This document shows positions 26,697 to 36,905 of a stretch of DNA of 64,000 nucleotides, piece after piece. The stretch covers positions 1-64,000 of the forward strand of contig CANMBD010000002.1 of assembly GCA_947495985.1 (NCBI GenBank), read 5' to 3'. Both the position numbers and the translations under genes were made by a program. The notes under the pieces are model-generated. The model saw only the letters and a list, made by a program, of their open reading frames with translations. It was not told where the DNA came from and searched no databases. How positions within the stretch are numbered: position 1 is the first letter of the stretch; every line of letters starts with the position of its first letter. The DNA comes from an uncultured Sphingomonadaceae bacterium. Its GTDB lineage: Bacteria; Pseudomonadota; Alphaproteobacteria; Sphingomonadales; Sphingomonadaceae.

Positions 26697-27742
26697 TTGG
26701 CTGTTGCCTCCAGCGGCGCTGATGTGCTGATTTTTTCCAAGTCTTCGCTAATGCGTTCCAAGATACTATCCTCTACAAGCCGGGCAGCGACTTCCACCGC
26801 ATTGGCTACGCCTTTTTCATCGGCACTGCCATGGCTTTTTACGACCACGCCGTTCAGACCCAGAAATACCGCGCCGTTGTGATTATTGGGATCGAGATGT
26901 TCTCTCAGCAATTCTGTCGCTGGCCGGGAGATCAGAAATCCGATTTTGGATCGTAAGGAACTCAAAAAGCTGCGCTTTAAAAGATCCGTCACAAAACGTG
27001 CAGTCCCTTCCAATGCCTTCAGGGCGATATTGCCAGAGAATCCGTCCGTAACAATCACATCGACATCTCCGGTCGATATTTTGTCCGCCTCGGTAAAGCC
27101 TTGAAAATTCATCGCCAGCCCATCGGCATTTTTCAGTGCATCTGCAGCATTTTGCAGGGTTCCGGTACCTTTGCCATCTTCGGTACCGATATTGAGTAGC
27201 TTCACAGTAGGTTTTTCAAAACCGTGCATGATCCGGCTATAGGCGGCGCCCATTACGGAGAATTGCACCAGATTGCGGCTATCGCATTCGGCATTGGCGC
27301 CAAGGTCCAGCATCACAACATCGCTGTCCTTCATAGTCGGCAGCAAAGCCGCTAAAGCGGGCCGATCAATGCCGGACATAGTTCGCAGCGCCAGTTTCGA
27401 GATCGCCATTAACGCGCCAGTATTGCCGGCACTGACAGCTGCACTCACTTCACCAGACTTTACGGCACCGACGGCCATACCCATTGATGTTTTCTTGGAG
27501 CCGCGCAACGCCTGGCTGGGCTTTGCATCACCGGAAACAATATCTTCGGCGTGCAATATTTCGGAAGCGGCACTGAGATTGGGGTGGCTTTTCAGCGCTT
27601 CTTTGATTTGTGCTTCATCACCAACAAAAAGGAATTGAAAACCTTCATGCCGATGCCGGGCCAGGGCGGCGCCAGCGACCATAACACGTGCGCCGATATC
27701 GCCGCCCATCGCGTCAATTGCGATTCGCGGCCTCATCCCCAC
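26693..27742 (-). CDS. plsX: phosphate acyltransferase
   Basis: Makes acyl-phosphate from acyl-ACP for phospholipid synthesis. The 349-residue protein begins [20 protein letters not shown] and contains [10 protein letters not shown] and [11 protein letters not shown], all PlsX signatures. The start is GTG 27742 (eight bases after an AAGGGG site) or ATG 27736. It overlaps fabH by four bases and lies 61 bases from rpmF. Confidence 0.96.
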   Translation of the reverse strand: MGMRPRIAIDAMGGDIGARVMVAGAALARHRHEGFQFLFVGDEAQIKEALKSHPNLSAASEILHAEDIVSGDAKPSQALRGSKKTSMGMAVGAVKSGEVSAAVSAGNTGALMAISKLALRTMSGIDRPALAALLPTMKDSDVVMLDLGANAECDSRNLVQFSVMGAAYSRIMHGFEKPTVKLLNIGTEDGKGTGTLQNAADALKNADGLAMNFQGFTEADKISTGDVDVIVTDGFSGNIALKALEGTARFVTDLLKRSFLSSLRSKIGFLISRPATELLREHLDPNNHNGAVFLGLNGVVVKSHGSADEKGVANAVEVAARLVEDSILERISEDLEKISTSAPLEATAK

Positions 27743-27803
27743 CGGTTATTCCCCTTGATTAGCTGTGTGATGGCGTGACGTTAGTCGACTACAGTTCAAA
27801 AGA

Positions 27804-27983
27804 CTATAGATCGACAGCCATAACTTCACGGCCATTATAGTGACCGCAAGCCCCACACATATGGTGAGGGCGCTTCAATTCACCGCAATTGGAACATTCC
27901 TGATAGGCTTCGACCTTCAAAGCATCATGAGAACGGCGCATTCCGCGCTTGGACGGCGTAGTTTTTCGTTTAGGGACAGCCAT
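27804..27983 (-). CDS. rpmF: 50S ribosomal protein L32
   Basis: Fifty-nine residues, starting [20 protein letters not shown] and ending REVMAVDL. The zinc-ribbon cysteines are in ECSNCGELK and MCGACGHYN, so this is the zinc-binding (C+) form. It is first in the rpmF-plsX-fabH operon, linking ribosome supply with lipid synthesis. Start ATG 27983. Confidence 0.97.
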   Translation of the reverse strand: MAVPKRKTTPSKRGMRRSHDALKVEAYQECSNCGELKRPHHMCGACGHYNGREVMAVDL

Positions 27984-28200
27984 TGCTAAGCCTGTTCGTT
28001 AAATTTCAAATTTCTTATATGTGTACAATAAGCCAAATGCCCGTTTTGAGCAAGCGAACCTCTGCAAAACAAAGAGAATCACCCGACTCATGCGATAGCT
28101 AATTGCACGCGAAGGGGCGGCTATAACGATTTTCCTGTGCGTTGCAAGCATTGTGCTTCTATAGGCAGCGGATAAATTCGAAAACTCTTTGGGGGAAACC

Positions 28201-28635
28201 ATGATTTTACCGATTACACTTACGATTGCGGGCGCAGCTGCGCTGGTCAACATCTGGCTGATGATTCGTGTCGGACAGGTCCGCACATCGGAAAAAGTCA
28301 GCGTCGGTGATGGCGGTAATGAAAAGGTTATCCGCCGCATGCGTGCGCACGCCAATTACGGTGAGAGCCTGCCGATAGTATTGATCCTGATCGCCATTAT
28401 AGAACTCGCCAGCGGCTCTCCCACCTGGCTCTGGATTGTTGGCGGCGTGTATATGCTTGGCCGCGTCGCTCACGGCCTTGGTATGGATGGCGGCAAGCTT
28501 GGCAAAGGCCGGACGGTCGGAACCGTCCTGACCCTGCTCATCATGCTAGGACTTGGTGGCTACGCCATTGCGATTCCCTATCTTACGACGATCGATGGCA
28601 GCACTTCGCCCGTCACGGTGCAGCAGGCCGGATGA
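28201..28635 (+). CDS. MAPEG family membrane protein
   Basis: Four-helix membrane protein of about 144 residues, of the family containing microsomal glutathione transferases and eicosanoid enzymes. Characteristic sequence: RRMRAHANYGESLPIVLIL after the first helix, then GGVYMLGRVAHGLGM. ATG 28201 has a GGGGG site; the frame opens four codons earlier at a TTG. Bacterial members are mostly uncharacterised; a glutathione-linked detoxification role is inference, though gshA is present in the window. Confidence 0.9.
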   Translation: MILPITLTIAGAAALVNIWLMIRVGQVRTSEKVSVGDGGNEKVIRRMRAHANYGESLPIVLILIAIIELASGSPTWLWIVGGVYMLGRVAHGLGMDGGKLGKGRTVGTVLTLLIMLGLGGYAIAIPYLTTIDGSTSPVTVQQAG

Positions 28636-28706
28636 CTATATATCTCGCTGAGCGGTGACGCCCGGGACAAGATTGAGATCAGGCCGTTGGACCAACAGGC
28701 TTCCAG

Positions 28707-30281
28707 CTATTCTGAGGCTTGTGCCGTCTCTTGAGGGGACAACCAGCGAAGACGCACGGTTCCAGCCGCATCACCGGGTCCAGCGGGGTTGATTGTCGTT
28801 GCATGGGCATCGAACAGTGTTTTGCGTGCAACCTCTATATCATCCGACGATCCATAAGCCCCCAACGGCAGTTGAAGACGTGCGGCGGCCCAACCTATCA
28901 GGGGAAGCTGCGCAGTTGATTTTTCGGTAATTGCGCCGTCTGTCACCTGCAGAGATGGTAGCGTCACCGCCGGAGGCTTGATCTCGATTGCCCAGTCCTT
29001 GGCCTGATCTGCGATCCGCTTTTCCAAAGCGTAATAAGTATCAAGTGTGGCCCCTTGCAGCGGTTTCGCCGATACGATGGCGCGGCGCTTTGTCGTGTCA
29101 ATTGTCACGTCATCGACCGATACTCCAGCGACCAACGCCAGATTTTCGCGCAGTTTGACGACCCGGATTTCGGCCTCCTGTGCCTGTTGTTGGGCACGCG
29201 CGGCGGTGAGCTCGGCCGTCATGGCATCGCTTCCGGTTTCCACCCGATATTGCTCAATCGCCACATCAATCGGACGATTGAAGGTGCGGCTTAACACACG
29301 GGCGCTTTGCTGCTCGGCATCACCGACAATTTTTGGCGTGAACACAGATGCGCTCACCAGAATCGGCTCGGCATCCCAATCAATATCAATCTGTGAAACC
29401 CTTGCACGACTGCCAAACTGATCCTTGATATAGCCATTGGCCTGACGCGAGACATTCGCCTCCCACGCAATCTGCTGCAGCGAATAGCCAAGCGGGATAG
29501 CCAGCCCAACAAATATGATGACCATAGCACCGATCTGAAACTGCGACTGGCGCTCGGACAGGGTGGAACGGAACCCATAGAGTCGCGCCATACCGGCAGC
29601 GGTAAGGGCTATCGTCATCAAGTTGGTGAAAAACAGCAATAGCGAACCACCGAATACCGACATGTTGAGCGTCGCCAGACCAAAACCAACCACAGCCAAA
29701 GGCGGCATCAACGCGGTTGCGATCGCCACACCGACAATCGTGCCCATGCGCCCGCGGATCATCGCATAGGCTCCAGCCAGTGCAGAAAATAGCGCGACCG
29801 CAAGGTCAAACAGATTAGGCCGGGTGCGGGAAGCGATTTCAGTAGTCACTGTCTGCAACGGCGATAGCGCGACCACCAGGGCGGCAAACAGCACCGCAAC
29901 CAAAGTGCCGAGAATCAGTGCCTTTGCGCTCCCCTTCAGCCAGGCATAGTCGCCAATGGCAAGCGCGAACCCAGCGCCCATAATCGGTCCCATAAGCGGG
30001 GACAGCAGCATTGCGCCGATAACCACCGCTGGAGAAGACAGCAGCAGGCCCAATATCGCGATACCGGCCGACATACAGGTCATAAATGCATAGCGCGGGG
30101 TGAAATAGCTATCTTCCTTGACCTTGGCGATAACGGCCGGCTGATCCACGCCGGAACATACGACAACTTTCCACCAGCGACGGAATAGCAGGATGCTTCC
30201 GGTTACCGGTTGGAAAGGGCCGGGCTCTTTTTCCGGTTCAGATGCGGGCGAGTTCGCCTCCGCTTGCGAATTTTCAGTCAT
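28707..30281 (-). CDS. DUF389 membrane protein
   Basis: Integral membrane protein of 524 residues. The DUF389 core (about residues 60-260) carries five to six hydrophobic segments with the typical ATALMPPLAVVGFGLA and LLSPLMGPIMGAGFALAIGD patterns. A C-terminal soluble region with helical content (ELTAARAQQQAQEAEIRVV) and beta-rich sequence follows. The family is widespread and without a proven function. The gene diverges from a TetR regulator across 156 bases, so that regulator may control it. Confidence 0.87.
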   Translation of the reverse strand: MTENSQAEANSPASEPEKEPGPFQPVTGSILLFRRWWKVVVCSGVDQPAVIAKVKEDSYFTPRYAFMTCMSAGIAILGLLLSSPAVVIGAMLLSPLMGPIMGAGFALAIGDYAWLKGSAKALILGTLVAVLFAALVVALSPLQTVTTEIASRTRPNLFDLAVALFSALAGAYAMIRGRMGTIVGVAIATALMPPLAVVGFGLATLNMSVFGGSLLLFFTNLMTIALTAAGMARLYGFRSTLSERQSQFQIGAMVIIFVGLAIPLGYSLQQIAWEANVSRQANGYIKDQFGSRARVSQIDIDWDAEPILVSASVFTPKIVGDAEQQSARVLSRTFNRPIDVAIEQYRVETGSDAMTAELTAARAQQQAQEAEIRVVKLRENLALVAGVSVDDVTIDTTKRRAIVSAKPLQGATLDTYYALEKRIADQAKDWAIEIKPPAVTLPSLQVTDGAITEKSTAQLPLIGWAAARLQLPLGAYGSSDDIEVARKTLFDAHATTINPAGPGDAAGTVRLRWLSPQETAQASE

Positions 30282-30437
30282 GGTTTTCTATAGTCCTCCC
30301 GCAGTAGCGACGACAATATAGAAACGACATCAGGCCATTACGTCGCGGGTAATTGAAAAATAAAAAAAAATATCTTTTATCATAAAACCGTCTCATCTAT
30401 ATATTACAGACACGTGAAGCCAAGCAGGAGACTTCCG

Positions 30438-31076
30438 ATGCCCCGTCCCGAAACCGATATTGAAGCCGGTCGTGAAAAATTGATCCAAACAGCGGAAGTG
30501 ATTATCCGCGAGCGTGGTGCGATTAATTTCACCATCACCGATCTGGCGGCCGAAGCGGGAATGTCCCAATCCAACGTCTATCGTTTTTTCGAAAACAAAG
30601 ACGAATTGGCCGAGGCGATGGCTGGACGCTGGTTTGCTGAGCTGATCACAATTATCGAAGATCTGATCGAAGCGGACATGCCGGCCAGACAAAAACTCTA
30701 CGAATTTTTTGCCCGGCGGCTGCTCATCAAACGAACCCGTTTTGAGGAAGATCCGGATCTCTTCCGATCCTATATGGAATTGGGTGACCAGCATTTTGAG
30801 GTGATCCGCGGTTATGTCGATCTCACTGACCATTATATGGCAATCATTCTCGCGGAAGCGATGGAAGAGGGTTATTTCGAGGGGTTAGAGCTCGATAAGA
30901 TTGTCTCACTGGTGAACACAATGGTGCAACCATTTTGCAACCCGAATGTTATGATGAATATGATGCACCTTGCTGATGAAGAACGGCTACATCAGGTCAT
31001 CGACACGATCCTCATGGGCCTGAAAACAAGCAGCGAGGACGCGCCGAAAAAGGCGACACTCCATATTGCGAGCTAA
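30438..31076 (+). CDS. TetR/AcrR family transcriptional regulator
   Basis: Repressor of about 212 residues with an N-terminal HTH (INFTITDLAAEAGMSQSNVY, then RFFENKDEL) and a helical ligand-binding domain. ATG 30438 follows AGGAG at seven bases; the frame is open to 30414. It sits between the divergent DUF389 gene and a TauE/SafE transporter gene 70 bases downstream; either is a plausible target. The ligand is unknown. Confidence 0.9.
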   Translation: MPRPETDIEAGREKLIQTAEVIIRERGAINFTITDLAAEAGMSQSNVYRFFENKDELAEAMAGRWFAELITIIEDLIEADMPARQKLYEFFARRLLIKRTRFEEDPDLFRSYMELGDQHFEVIRGYVDLTDHYMAIILAEAMEEGYFEGLELDKIVSLVNTMVQPFCNPNVMMNMMHLADEERLHQVIDTILMGLKTSSEDAPKKATLHIAS

Positions 31077-31146
31077 AGCATCGGCCGTTGCGGCACACAA
31101 TGAAATAGACTGTTGCCCTTGATCATAAAATCGGCAAGGAGCCAGC

Positions 31147-31917
31147 ATGATTGACGCGCTCAACAGCTGGCTGAACGCCCATGCCGGACTGTCATTACTG
31201 CCTTTCCTGCTGGTGTGCTCGATTGTATTTGGCGCTGCCTTTTTCCGCGGATTAACCGGCTTTGGCTACGCCATCTTGGCTGTTCCGCTGGTCAGCCTGG
31301 TCGCCGCGCCGACCACCGCCGTGATCATGGCCATATTGATGCAGCTAATCATCGGGCCCTTTGGCATCCGCAGTGCGATGCGCGTGATCGACCGGTCAAT
31401 GGTCAGTAAAATAGCCGCTCTATCCTGTCTGCTGACGCCGGCGGGGCTATGGCTTTTGGATATTGTGAGCGCCGATCTCGCACGGCTGACCATCACCATC
31501 ATCGCCATTGGCAGCTTTCTTGCCTTCATGATGAAAAGGCCACCGGAGATGAACACCTCGCCTTTGCACATCCTGATAGTCGGCAGCTTGTCAGGCCTAC
31601 TCAATGGCTTTGCGGCCATGCCGGGACCGCCGGTTATTCTTCATTTTGTCCGCAAAGGGGTGCCACCGATAATCGCGCGCGGGTCGATGATTTCGATTTT
31701 CTTCGCTGCTGCCACCATGGCAACGGCGGTCGCCTGGTGGCGCAGTATGATCGATGAACAGGCTTTTGTTCTGAGCTTGCTCGCTTGTCCATTGATGATC
31801 GGCGGCAACCAGCTCGGCGCAAAATTTTTCGGCAGCGTTTCCGAACCGGTGTGGCGCGGAATTGTTGTTTTGCTGCTTGGCATTGCAGCGACAATGGCGC
31901 TGATCAGAGCGTTTTAA
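31147..31917 (+). CDS. TauE/SafE family membrane permease
   Basis: Predicted anion (sulfite/sulfonate-type) permease of 256 residues with about eight membrane segments. FFRGLTGFGYAILAVPLVSL in the first half and GSLSGLLNGFAAMPGPPVIL in the second are the paired family signatures. ATG 31147 follows GGAG. Substrate unknown. A palindrome directly after the stop codon is better read as the terminator of the opposite strand. Confidence 0.9.
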   Translation: MIDALNSWLNAHAGLSLLPFLLVCSIVFGAAFFRGLTGFGYAILAVPLVSLVAAPTTAVIMAILMQLIIGPFGIRSAMRVIDRSMVSKIAALSCLLTPAGLWLLDIVSADLARLTITIIAIGSFLAFMMKRPPEMNTSPLHILIVGSLSGLLNGFAAMPGPPVILHFVRKGVPPIIARGSMISIFFAAATMATAVAWWRSMIDEQAFVLSLLACPLMIGGNQLGAKFFGSVSEPVWRGIVVLLLGIAATMALIRAF

Positions 31918-31958
31918 AAAGTCAGGCGGCGCCTTGGGATACAAAGACACCGCCTGAC
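31916..31958 (-). terminator. Rho-independent terminator, leftward
   Basis: Stem GTCAGGCGG / CCGCCTGAC (31921-31929 and 31950-31958) followed, on the minus strand, by a run of five T (31916-31920). It stops leftward transcription coming from the disrupted His-rich gene and abuts the TauE stop codon. Confidence 0.7.
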
Positions 31959-32004
31959 CCGACGACCCTACACTCGACCCCCGGTGCAAGGTCTTTCCGC
32001 CGAC

Positions 32005-32412
32005 TTACCGGCGGCGGAAATTCCCGTGACCGTAAAATTTGGAATGGCCAAATTTGCTGAACTTTTTGTGATGCCCAAAGTGGCGATCATGGCGACGGCT
32101 GAAGCCTTTATGATGACCAAAGATCTTTTTGTGCTTCAGATGCGATTTGCCGTGATGCAAGCCGCGATGATGACCAAATCGGCCATGCGAACGAAAGTCG
32201 CCACGATGGCCAAATCCGCGCGACCGAACATGTCGCCGATTCCCGGCCTTACCCAGTAAGACGTCCGTTGAAACCAACCTTTCGATGCCAATATCCGTGG
32301 CCATCGTCGATCCAGTAACAGCGGTACTGTCCACCAAATCTGCTGCTTAGGCAGGGGTGACGGCTGCCAATGCAAGCAGGGCCGTCATTGCTATAGAAGT
32401 CATTTTTAACAT
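32005..32412 (-). pseudogene. frameshifted His-rich secreted protein gene
   Basis: ATG 32412 has a GGAGA site and starts a signal peptide (MLKMTSIAMTALLALAAVTP) that meets TAA at 32347-32349. Beyond the stop, coding-like sequence continues in other frames: a Cys/Trp-rich stretch (RCYWIDDGHGYWHRKVGFNG) in one, YWVRPGIGDMFG in a second, and a long His/Gly/Arg/Lys-rich tail (HRGDFRSHGRFGHH onward) back in the first frame, ending at 32005. This reads as one small secreted His-rich protein gene broken by about three shifts. Alternatively only the tail is expressed from an internal start. A terminator lies just beyond the 3' end. Confidence 0.5.
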
Positions 32413-32669
32413 TTCTGTTCTCCGTTAAGTGTCTTGCTCAACGGTTCGAAAATAATGGGACTTCGGTTACAGATTTTTGGAGAGCGAACGGTACAACCAC
32501 TGTCATTGCGATGTCTGTTTTCAACCAACTGGCAGACGATTTAACTTAGCTTGTCAGCCAAAAATGAAGCTAACTGGTCGGTCTCGGAAATACCCATCAA
32601 AAAATTCAAGTTAATTTCAAAAACTGATGCAATGCTTGACCGGGATTTCGGTTTTTCCAAATTTCAGCT

Positions 32670-33200
32670 CTAATATTCTGCAGCCAACCATTGCTTCATT
32701 TTTGCTGGTGGGGGAGATGCATTCATTTCTCGCTCATCCAGCGCAGCCAAAGCACGTTTGCGATCCGCTTCGGTAAAGCTTCCTGTTGTCAGGCAATATT
32801 CGATCATGTTGCCGTTAGGGTCGCGGGTATAAACCGAGTGGCACCAATTATGGTCAATCTCCAGCACATCAAGGCCCGCCGCGTTCCACTTCTTGCGCCA
32901 ACTCTCCAGTTCTTCGAGGGTATCTACCGAAAAGCTGTAGTGATTAGTGCCCTGGGGTGTTTTTGCTGCTTTGTTGAGATCATAGGCATAGTCATCCTGT
33001 CCGGGCGTGTCATTGAGTTCCCAAAAAGCGATGAACCTGCTGTCATCGCCGTCCATTCGATAGAAAAAATGCTTGCCCCAGCCTCCGCCCATAACGGGTG
33101 CAATCTCGACTTTCACCAGTTCAAAACCCATAATCCCTTCATAAAATTCATGAATGGCGGTCATGTCTTTTGCGGCCAAAGCAAGATGGTGATAGCTCAT
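32670..33200 (-). CDS. VOC family protein
   Basis: Vicinal-oxygen-chelate protein of 176 residues: YHHLALAAKDMTAIHEFYEG at the N-terminus, NHYSFSVDTLEEL in the middle, and SVYTRDPNGNMIEYC with the metal-binding Glu near the C-terminus. A two-half fold with His/His/Glu ligands fits a dioxygenase- or lyase-like enzyme. Its ATG overlaps the stop of the upstream carboxymuconolactone-decarboxylase-like gene by four bases, so the two probably act in the same catabolic step series, whose substrate is not evident. Confidence 0.88.
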   Translation of the reverse strand: MSYHHLALAAKDMTAIHEFYEGIMGFELVKVEIAPVMGGGWGKHFFYRMDGDDSRFIAFWELNDTPGQDDYAYDLNKAAKTPQGTNHYSFSVDTLEELESWRKKWNAAGLDVLEIDHNWCHSVYTRDPNGNMIEYCLTTGSFTEADRKRALAALDEREMNASPPPAKMKQWLAAEY

Positions 33201-33850
33201 TTATTCGCATCCTTCCGTTTGTCGACCATACCCATGACATCCGCCGTAGCCCCTTCCGGAGCTGGGATTTCGACCACAGGCTCATCAACGTCATCAAATT
33301 CCAGTCGCAACGCGCGGCTCATCACTGCGTGCATCATGTAAGTGCAGGTTATGTAGGTGAGCTCGATGATTTCGACCTCGCTGAGATGCCTCTTCAGCGC
33401 TTCGAAAACACCATCTGGCACCCTGCCGCGCTCCAATACTAGGCAGTCCGTATAAGCGAGAACGGCGCGTTCTGCTTCGTCGAAACAATCCGCCGTAGAC
33501 CAGTTGGGAATGGCCTTGACCTGTTCCTCCGAATAGCCCTCAAAGCGCATCGCCTTGCTGTGTTGGGAATAGACAAATTGCGATCCCACGGCATAGCCAG
33601 CGCGAATTTGCCCCAACTCCCGCAGCTTCGGATCCAGCTTGCGATTGGATGAACGATAAAAACCGAAACCATCAGTCGTATGCTTGAAAGCGTCGGGAAC
33701 CTGAGCAAAAACGGTCCACCAATTGCCGGGAGTACCGGTCGCAGTTCCCGGCTCCGCTACCGGATCACGTTCACCGAACAGCGTTTTATAAAGCGCCAAC
33801 ACATATTCGTCGGTGACTTCGGAAAGCGGGATTTCGCGCAGTCGGGGCAT
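33197..33850 (-). CDS. carboxymuconolactone decarboxylase-like (AhpD-fold) protein
   Basis: Helical AhpD-fold protein of 217 residues. Family pattern: LRELGQIRAGYAVGSQFVYS, QHSKAMRFEGYSEEQV, ERAVLAYTDCLV, VEIIELTYITCTYMMHAV. The Cys-x-x-Cys of redox-active AhpD is absent (FVYSQH in its place), so it is not a peroxidase-recycling enzyme; a decarboxylase or lactone-related role is more likely. It is coupled to a VOC gene downstream. Confidence 0.86.
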   Translation of the reverse strand: MPRLREIPLSEVTDEYVLALYKTLFGERDPVAEPGTATGTPGNWWTVFAQVPDAFKHTTDGFGFYRSSNRKLDPKLRELGQIRAGYAVGSQFVYSQHSKAMRFEGYSEEQVKAIPNWSTADCFDEAERAVLAYTDCLVLERGRVPDGVFEALKRHLSEVEIIELTYITCTYMMHAVMSRALRLEFDDVDEPVVEIPAPEGATADVMGMVDKRKDANK

Positions 33851-33894
33851 GGGTTTCTCCTATGCCCCGACTATGCACATAATTTTCGCGCTTG

Positions 33895-36573
33895 CTAGCC
33901 CGCCAAATTGCGCAGCACATAATGCAGGATGCCGCCGTTGAGGAAATATTCCATCTCGTTGGCCGTATCGATCCGGCAGAGCGTTTCGAATGTTTCCGTC
34001 GAACCGTCAGCGCGGGTCATCTCAACCTCAACCGTCTGGCGTGGTTCCAGCGTCGCAACGCCCTTGATGGTGAAGCTTTCGCTACCATCCAGGTTCAGAC
34101 TGTTACGATCAACACCCTCGGCAAATTGCAGCGGTAGCACACCCATGCCAACCAGATTGCTCCGGTGGATACGCTCATAGCTTTCGACGATCACTGCGCG
34201 CACACCCAGCAGGTTTGTGCCTTTCGCGGCCCAGTCGCGTGACGAGCCGGTACCGTATTGTTCTCCGCCAATAACAACCAGCTCATTGCCGTCGGCTTTG
34301 TGGCGCATGGCGGCGTCGTAGATGGGCATGATCTCACCATTATATTTGGTGTAACCGCCTTCCTTGCCGTCGGCCATTTCGTTCTTGATGCGGATATTCG
34401 CGAAGGTGCCGCGCATCATGACTTCGTGATTTCCGCGGCGGGAGCCGTAGCTGTTGAAGTCCTGCTTGGCCACCTGGTGGTCGCGCAGATACTCCCCGGC
34501 GGGTGAGTCTTCCTTGATCGCACCGGCGGGCGAGATATGGTCGGTCGTGATCGAATCTCCCAATAATGCCAGTGTCTTGGCGTCGACAATATCCCCCACA
34601 GGCTCCGGCGTCATGGTCATGCCATCAAAATAAGGCGGATTGGCCACATAGGTGGACCCCGCACGCCACTGATAGGTGTCGCCGCCGGTCACATCGATAT
34701 CCTGCCACGCCGCGTCCCCTTTATAGACATCGGCATAGCGGCTCTCGAACATCTCGCGCGACACGGCCCCGCCCATGGCTTCATTAACCTCGTCATTGGT
34801 CGGCCAGATATCGCGCAAGAAAACATCTTCACCATCGCTGCCCTGCCCGATCGGCGTTTCGTACATATCCTCACGCACCGTGCCTTTCAGCGCATAGGCG
34901 ACCACCAGCGGCGGCGACGCGAGATAGTTGGCCCGCACATCCTGAGACACGCGGCCTTCAAAGTTGCGGTTGCCCGAAAGCACCGAAGCCGCGACCAGAT
35001 CATTGTCATTAATCGCCTTGGAAATTGGCGCCGGCAGGGGTCCGGAGTTACCAATACAGGTCGTGCAGCCATAGCCGACCAGATTGAAACCAAGATAGTC
35101 GAGATCCTCGGAAAGCCCCGCCTTGTCGAGATAATCCGTCACCACCTGCGATCCCGGCGCCAGCGAACTCTTCACCCAGGGTTTGCGCTGCAAGCCCCGC
35201 TCCCGCGCCTTGCGCGCGACCAGACCGGCGGCAATCAGCACGCTGGGGTTGGAGGTGTTGGTGCAGGAGGTAATCGCCGCAATGGTGACATCACCATGGC
35301 CGAGATCATGATCCGCGCCGTCCACCGCGACCCGCTTGTCGGGGTCGGATGAATGGAACACGTCGGTAATATCCTTGTTAAAGCTCTCGTCGAGATCGGC
35401 CATCGAAACCCGCTGTTGCGGCAATTTCGGCCCCGACAGCGACGGCACAACACTGGTCATGTCGAGCTCCAGCGTTTTCGTATAAATCGCTTCCGGCGCA
35501 TCATCGAGACGCCAGAAACCCTGCTCCTTGCTATAGGCTTCACACAGGGCAATATCCGCTTCGCTGCGACCGGTCAGGCGCAGATAATCCAGCGTCTTGT
35601 CATCAATCGGGAAGTAGCCGCAGGTCGCGCCATATTCCGGCGCCATATTGGCAATGGTCGCGCGATCCGCCAGCGACAGCGCCGCAACACCCGGACCGTA
35701 AAATTCCACAAAGCGCCCGACCACGCCCACTTCGCGAAGCATCTGCACACAGGTCAGCACCAGATCGGTCGCGGTAATGCCCTCGGCCAGCTCGCCGGTC
35801 AGCTTGAACCCGACCACTTCGGGGATCAGCATCGATACCGGCTGGCCGAGCATCGCGGCTTCCGCCTCAATTCCGCCCACACCCCAGCCGAGCACGCCAA
35901 GGCCGTTTATCATCGTCGTATGGCTGTCGGTGCCAACACAGGTATCAGGATAGGCAACCATATCGCCATTCTGATCCTGGGACGACCACACGGCCTTCGC
36001 AATATTTTCCAGATTCACCTGGTGGCAAATGCCGGTTCCGGGAGGCACGACGCTAAAATTATCAAACGCCTTCGATCCCCATTTCAGGAATTCATAGCGC
36101 TCCATATTGCGCTGATATTCCAGCGCGACGTTATTTTCGAACGCTTGCGGCGTGCCAAATTCGTCGACCATGACCGAGTGGTCAATCACCAGATGCACCG
36201 GCACCTGCGGGTTGATCTTCTGCGCATCACCGCCCAGCGATTTAATCCCGTCGCGCATCGCCGCGAGGTCGACAACGGCGGGAACGCCGGTAAAATCCTG
36301 CATCAAAACGCGCGCGGGACGGTACTGAATTTCAGCACTGCTCTTGGCCTCTTTCTGCCAGTCAACCACCGCCTGCGCATCCCCGGCCGCCACCGTATGG
36401 CCGCCATCTTCAAAGCGCAGCATATTTTCGAGCAGGACTTTCAACGTATAGGGCAAGCGCTCGATATCCCCGAGCTTCGCCGCCGCCTTGGCGAGCGAAT
36501 AATAGGCATAGCTGGTGCCATTAACATTAAGCGTCGCGCGCGTGCCGAGTGAGTCTTGTCCGGTGGTCGTCAT
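33895..36573 (-). CDS. acnA: aconitate hydratase A
   Basis: TCA-cycle enzyme converting citrate to isocitrate via aconitate, with a [4Fe-4S] cluster. The 892-residue length is that of AcnA/IRP-type aconitases. Cluster cysteines are in [12 protein letters not shown] and [14 protein letters not shown]; the swivel domain has [18 protein letters not shown] and [10 protein letters not shown]. Start ATG 36573 has an AAGGGA site. It is monocistronic here. A palindromic repeat and the AT-rich accessory block lie immediately upstream. Confidence 0.97.
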   Translation of the reverse strand: MTTTGQDSLGTRATLNVNGTSYAYYSLAKAAAKLGDIERLPYTLKVLLENMLRFEDGGHTVAAGDAQAVVDWQKEAKSSAEIQYRPARVLMQDFTGVPAVVDLAAMRDGIKSLGGDAQKINPQVPVHLVIDHSVMVDEFGTPQAFENNVALEYQRNMERYEFLKWGSKAFDNFSVVPPGTGICHQVNLENIAKAVWSSQDQNGDMVAYPDTCVGTDSHTTMINGLGVLGWGVGGIEAEAAMLGQPVSMLIPEVVGFKLTGELAEGITATDLVLTCVQMLREVGVVGRFVEFYGPGVAALSLADRATIANMAPEYGATCGYFPIDDKTLDYLRLTGRSEADIALCEAYSKEQGFWRLDDAPEAIYTKTLELDMTSVVPSLSGPKLPQQRVSMADLDESFNKDITDVFHSSDPDKRVAVDGADHDLGHGDVTIAAITSCTNTSNPSVLIAAGLVARKARERGLQRKPWVKSSLAPGSQVVTDYLDKAGLSEDLDYLGFNLVGYGCTTCIGNSGPLPAPISKAINDNDLVAASVLSGNRNFEGRVSQDVRANYLASPPLVVAYALKGTVREDMYETPIGQGSDGEDVFLRDIWPTNDEVNEAMGGAVSREMFESRYADVYKGDAAWQDIDVTGGDTYQWRAGSTYVANPPYFDGMTMTPEPVGDIVDAKTLALLGDSITTDHISPAGAIKEDSPAGEYLRDHQVAKQDFNSYGSRRGNHEVMMRGTFANIRIKNEMADGKEGGYTKYNGEIMPIYDAAMRHKADGNELVVIGGEQYGTGSSRDWAAKGTNLLGVRAVIVESYERIHRSNLVGMGVLPLQFAEGVDRNSLNLDGSESFTIKGVATLEPRQTVEVEMTRADGSTETFETLCRIDTANEMEYFLNGGILHYVLRNLAG

Positions 36574-36610
36574 GTTTCGTCCCTTATTTTAATTTTTTGC
36601 CGGTTTGGCC

Positions 36611-36640
36611 TGTCCGCCGAAGCTTCAGCGAAGGCGGAAG
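36611..36640. repeat. palindromic repeat upstream of acnA
   Basis: TCCGCC (36613-36618) and GGCGGA (36633-36638) enclose an inner GAAGCTTC palindrome. A second small hairpin, GCGC-TTTA-GCGC, lies near 36682-36693. Elements of this type are common intergenic repeats in sphingomonads. The rest of the 332-base gap (36574-36905) turns AT-rich toward the ATPase gene and shows no ORF I would support. Confidence 0.6.
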
Positions 36641-36905
36641 GGGAGCAGGTATTCCAGCGAATGAATCGATGTTCGAGAGCGCTTTAGCGCAGGGGATGCC
36701 GGGGTGCAACTTGGGTCGTCCGATATTTGGCGCCGGTCTTCGTCGCATAACCTTGGATCGAATACAGTCATTTTCGTTACTACTCATTTCAAAATCGAAA
36801 GTGACGATTGATCTCAGCTAATCTAGTCAAAAGCTTAAGTAAATTTGCAATATAAATAGAATTGGCGTTTATGGACTATCAACATGTTGTTCATGGGGGG
36901 CTTGT

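Noticed and set aside
31984..32259. Rightward frame opposite the His-rich gene
   Set aside because: Met/Ala/Lys repeats arise from reading the reverse of His/Gly/Phe codons; no ribosome site.
35353..36552. Open frame of 399 codons antisense to acnA
   Set aside because: Same reason: composition-driven shadow of a highly conserved enzyme gene, Arg/His-rich and low complexity.
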